Assembly: GCA_022829145.1 (NCBI GenBank) | Contig: CM040756.1 | Coordinates: forward strand, 1,823,784 to 1,887,783 | Reading direction: 5' to 3' | DNA length: 64,000 nucleotides | DNA from: Albula goreensis | Lineage: Eukaryota > Chordata > Actinopteri > Albuliformes > Albulidae | Part shown: positions 60,001 to 64,000 of the stretch, one piece after another | Numbering within the stretch: position 1 is the first letter of the stretch | Layout: each line of letters opens with the position of its first letter | Notes under the pieces: model-generated | Seen by the model: only the letters and a program-made list of their open reading frames with translations | The model's database searches: none | Told to the model about the DNA's origin: nothing | Made by a program: the position numbers and the translations under genes

Positions 60001-61412
60001 AACTCTTGGTTATATTTAGACCAGCTGCTGCTTCCCACTGACTACCAAATAACCATTTTTGATTACAAAGTATCAATATTCATCCCCCTAGGAGAATGTT
60101 ACTGGATTTCAGAGATGATTGTTTCTGAAGCACTGTTCTTCAAAGACTAGCTCCAGACTCCATTAGAGCACTACCTTACCTTAGTTCTTCCTAAACTGTT
60201 TGTTTAACCCCAGGGCCATCTGCAGGATTTGGTGTCATGGTACACACAAAACAATGTTAATGCTACTAGTGTTTTTGAATGCAGATACTTTTCAAATACT
60301 GTTTAAAAGACCTGAGGCACAAAAGGCACACGCAGAGCATATGAAATCCTGAAAGAGTTCCTTTTGTGCTTATTATTTAATTTATTATAATGACATATTT
60401 CTCCAGTGCACAGTAAATAATCTTTTGAAGATAAACGTTCTTGTGATTCTCTCTGCAGTGGCAGAGGTCCATATTCTAGAGCCCAGGACCAGAGAGGACC
60501 TCCTACACTGTGAGTCTGTTGTTCAAACTAAAGTAAAAGAATAAGGCAGCAAGACAATATGCAGTAGAGCAATAATACATTTTCCATGAAAGACGTACCT
60601 GAGGTGCCATCAGTCAGATCCCTGTTCATTCAGCTACAGTCATCATGGCATGGAGTATATCATAGGGATTCTATCATGTTGATTCTCTGTTATGTGTAAG
60701 GTTTGGTTCAATTTAATTTAATCTGAGAAATGAATTAAATTCAATTACTTAAACTGAAAAAGGGTGCATATGGACCCAATAATAAAGGATAATATGAAAT
60801 TAAAATGTGTGCAAAAATATTAAAATGATGTAATGTGATGATTGTGATTACTGAGCTCTCTTCTGTCCTTCTCCTCCATCAGATTCCTGTCGGCTCACAC
60901 TGGATCCCAACACAGCACATAGAGAACTCAGTTTGTCTGACAGTAACAGAGAGGTGACATGTGTGAGAGAGACCCAGCCATACCCTGATCACCCAGAGAG
61001 ATTTGACTGCTATGACCAAGTGCTGTGCAGAGAGGGTCTGTCTGGACGCTGTTATTGGGAGGCTGAGTGGAGTGGGGGCGGGGTTTCTCTTGCAGCCGCA
61101 TATAAAGACATCAACAGGAAAGGGCTGGGCGCATACTGTGGTCTGGGATGTAATGACAAGTCCTGGAGTTTGAGCTGTTTTCCTTCCATGTGTTATTTCC
61201 TGCACAATGACAAGACCAGCAAAATCCTTTCCACTCCTTCCCACAGAATAGGAGTGTACCTGGATCACAGGGCAGGAACTCTGTCCTTCTACAGCGTCTC
61301 TGACACAATAACCCTTCTGCACAGAGTCCAGACCACATTCACTCAGCCCCTCTATCCTGGGTTTGGAGCGAATACTGTTGGTGCTTCTATAAAACTGTGT
61401 GATCTGAGATAA
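57040..61412 (+). CDS. TRIM-related coiled-coil/SPRY gene without RING exon, with two extra exons
   Basis: Eight exons join in frame: 57040-57135, 57376-57609, 57755-57914, 58939-59126, 59526-59826, 60459-60509 and 60883-61412, giving coiled coil, insert and SPRY; the first exon upstream of 57,040 is not identified (seven exons are visible). The 96-, 234-, 160- and 51-bp exons equal those of the TRIM gene at 13,256-17,868 and the introns are similar too. No RING or B-box exon is present upstream in this window. Exons 58939-59126 (LVLDSDSAILWEKKLK, then PDWLDNLETEYSD) and 59526-59826 (SSEEEEDVSV, STRRKARTDS, SSISQRTTT) are absent from the first TRIM but fit in phase. The SPRY domain is complete ([39 protein letters not shown]), ending KLCDLR. 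AATAAA signals follow at 61,483 and 61,504. Without a RING it could act as a regulator or adaptor, not a ligase. Confidence 0.8.
58150..58830. repeat. 57-bp minisatellite, about 11-12 copies
   Basis: Units of 57 bp (gtttaacagcatttatgtta then gtgctgctgtatgtccagca ctgagcagccttaacga), nearly identical, in the intron before the first extra exon of the second TRIM gene. No equivalent array is in the first TRIM gene. Confidence 0.95.
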
Positions 61413-61499
61413 CGTAATTATAGAAAGAGAGAAAAATCTACAGTAACACTGTATGAAGTATGTACACTGACAAATGAATTAAAGAATAAACAGATTGAA

Positions 61500-63370
61500 T
61501 CACAATAAAGTTTTCAGATTTCTTTTTATGGCATTCATTTTAATGTATTTTGTGGTTATGTCAATATATATAAAAAAACTCCTGAATTCATAACCTTTGA
61601 AAAGTGTAAAAAGTTGTTTCATTTCAGACATGTATTACTTGTTGGATCATTGAAATTAAGTTCATAAGGGAGTATCATTGGCCTGTGTTTACAGTCAGCA
61701 TTTTGCAATATGTTTCTGCGCACGCAGCATTCGTCTAATGTTGTGTTTGCTTTTTATGTGTTTTAAAATTGCATCAAGCTTTGATCTGTAGGGAATTTCC
61801 CTTAATGGTTGTTTTAACTTTTGAACTGTTATTTCACCTTGTGGGACACCATAGTTTTCTGCCTTTCTGAGTTTGAAGTTCTACTCTGCTTTTTTTTGAG
61901 CTGGTGAGGTCTGGTCTTGTCAGAGTTCAGTTTTGGCTATAATAGTTCATATATCATATCCTAATACTTTCAATTTCATCACACATTAATGAACCAAAAT
62001 CATCACTCTATAGTATCTCCAAGCATGTATCACACGTACATCATAGTTAAACCATCAATTCACGCCCCTTGATACAATGTTTGGGTGAATGTTCATTTAA
62101 TTATTTTCTTACCCTAGACAGGATCAATGCCATCCAAACATTTTTAAATCATATTGTGCACCGTAAGAAATGTTAACATACTACTTTTGCATGATGTAAA
62201 TGTTGATTACCCCACTGGAAAAACAAAACATGGAGTGCAGTCAGACTCTAAGGAGGCTCAGGGAGACTTAACAACCCAGTGTCTTTATTCAAGCCCGAGG
62301 GAAACACAGCGATACAGAAGGATCAGGGCGCTGCCTGATGGAAAGGAGTTCACCAACGCCGTCTCGTGATCGAAAACACTGAAAGGATGCCATTTTGATA
62401 AACTTCCAGAATATAGCTTCCACATTCTAAAAAGGTGTTTAATTATATAAAATGCAAAAAAAAAAAATATTGATCTGTGTTCATGTATAACAGGTGTATG
62501 TGTGTGTAACAGAAGGAGATAGAATGTAGCAGCAGCAGCTGCTTTACCATTACGACCAAAGCGCTGAAAAAGGGAACTTTATCCCCTAAACTGCACGTTA
62601 AGCTCAAACTTCACAAAGTGCCGTGACACCCCCCACCGCTCCCCCACCCCCCAAAACATAAATGTGTAGGATATTTGGTAATGCACCTTGCAACCCAAAC
62701 TGTGGCCTCAGATTCTGTGCGTTACTCATAAAATACCAAATCCGTGGTGACAGACAGCATCAAGGGTATTTCTTAGGGCCTAGAACAAAGCACAAGTACA
62801 CATACACGTTAAAACACATTATTGGCAAATAATAGAAGATTCATACAAGAAAGGAATGTTGATTATAATCAGACACAGAGGCTTAACTTTAAACTTTCAG
62901 CCATTCATACCAAATGGAATTATTAATCCCATATGCGACCAGGAAACAAAGGTCCAGGCTAACAAAAATGATTGTACGACTTCATCACTAAATTCATTAG
63001 CTGGAGGCTCAGTAGATTTGATAGGGTTTACTTTTAAACAGCAATTCCTGTGACAGTTTGCGTAAATTTCTGGTCACCGTGGTGAGAAGACACAGAGCAG
63101 GTAGAAGAGAAATAGGGAACAAATTCAGGAGATATTGGAGACCCGTGAGTAAAACCAGTGAGTTAACTCTGCAGTATGTGCTCAATACTCAGCAATACTA
63201 ACCTTTTGACGCAAATCTGAATTTTGCGGGATCCTTCGGCAGGTTTCCAAATGTAAATCCCTTCTGTTCCCAAAATCTAGCTGCTTCGGGAGTTTCTGTG
63301 GGAAGAGATGTGATCCATTTATGAGCACTGCATTTGTGGCACATAGGTTTTTTTGTGTATTAGTGTGAGT
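61500..63370. other. 3' flank and intergenic region
   Basis: Downstream of the second TRIM gene. A block at about 62,995-63,115 (gctggaggctcagtag..., cagagcaggtag) is similar to 14,525-14,660 in the first TRIM gene's intron and represents a dispersed repeat. A CCCCACC-rich stretch at 62,625-62,655 and short A tracts are the only other features seen. Confidence 0.45.
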
Positions 63371-63379
63371 TGTAATATT

Positions 63380-63595
63380 TGTGTCTATGTGGTGCATTCC
63401 CAGTTACCCCTCCTTATCTGTACATTATAATTGTCTGTTCTGTCTCTGCCATCATTGCGTCTGCCCGCCATCCACGCGATGTGGATTGGCGGCGCATGCA
63501 GTTGGGAGCTCGAGGTGGGTTCTTCAGCTGGCCGTTGGAAGTGAGACCGCTGAGGAGACTGCTGAAACGCTTTTTGTTGTTACAGGTGAGGGATG
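63380..63595 (+). other. Possible exon ending at a consensus donor
   Basis: A GC-richer open stretch (CPPSTRCGLAAHAVG in one frame, ARHPRDVDWRRMQLGARGGF in another) runs up to ttgttgttacag|gtgaggga near 63,585. Two frames stay open and neither is recognisable. It might be the first exon of a gene continuing beyond the window, but support is limited to the donor-like sequence. Confidence 0.2.
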
Positions 63596-64000
63596 TCATT
63601 TACCAAATGTCACTGACAAATATTGTAATATCGTCTATTATCCTAACTAAAAAGTTGTAATGCTTTATAATTGTCTGTCTCTATTTTATGAAACGATTGT
63701 GTAATTAGCTATCATCTTGGCGATAGCTTAAAGACGTTAGCTTGTTCGCTAGCGAGTGAATGCTGTCACAGATGTTTGTTATTGTTTAATGATAATTATC
63801 ATAAAATCAACATAATTTTTACTCCCATAGTACTCTGGTAAATGTACGTATATACATATTTGATACATTTGTTAGGGTCAAACGAGTGATGAGTGCATAT
63901 TTTGTAACCGTTTGAGTAAGACGGACTTCATCCTGCCGAATGAATGAAAGGCTAAACAATTCAGTGTTTACATCACCATCGTAACAGTGCGAGGTCCTTC

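Overview
This is a eukaryotic window, almost certainly from a teleost fish. The evidence is multi-exon genes with GT-AG introns, a fish-type TRIM16-like/finTRIM gene, C2H2 zinc-finger genes carrying a TINF2-N-like domain, actinoporin-like genes, Tc1/mariner and Tx1-like LINE pieces, and many intronic minisatellites. The species cannot be named from the sequence.

Layout. 1-8,800: a tandem pair of actinoporin-like genes on the minus strand. Copy 1 looks intact. Copy 2 has a frameshift in its first coding exon and carries a 44-bp minisatellite in its 5' intron. 8,800-12,600: repeat-rich DNA with three expanded minisatellites (33, 24 and 44 bp), a LINE reverse-transcriptase fragment and dispersed repeats. 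12,800-17,900: a complete RING/B-box/coiled-coil/SPRY TRIM gene (minus), capped upstream by a 58-bp minisatellite that also opens the window. 21,500-24,470: a zinc-finger gene (minus) with a three-exon TINF2-N-like domain, an acidic linker and about 12 fingers interrupted by a frameshift.

The centre, 27,400-45,800, is a large inverted duplication: arms of about 7.6 and 9.2 kb around a spacer of about 1.5 kb. The right arm (plus strand) carries a ten-exon open gene of 881 codons encoding THAP domain, short charged exons, TINF2-N-like domain, acidic SUMO-motif linker and C2H2 fingers. The left arm (minus) is its mirror copy, but the duplication boundary cuts through the THAP exon, and the copy also has an internal THAP deletion, a lost splice donor and a finger-array frameshift. 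A 47-bp minisatellite resembling the head of a tRNA-derived SINE is expanded in different introns of the two arms.

46-52 kb holds a further zinc-finger gene (minus, 11 fingers plus acidic exon) with decayed finger arrays and an orphan TINF2-N fragment beside it. 56-61.4 kb holds a second TRIM-related gene (plus) that lacks a recognisable RING/B-box exon and gains two phase-compatible exons of unknown origin between coiled coil and SPRY. A Tc1 transposase N-terminal fragment lies just upstream.

The gene types fit a fast-evolving fish cluster: TRIM and zinc-finger families with probable immune or genome-defence roles, next to pore-former-like genes. The TRIM and zinc-finger copies are arranged roughly symmetrically about the central inverted repeat. 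Exon boundaries were read by eye from splice signals and reading-frame continuity. Copy numbers and breakpoints are approximate.
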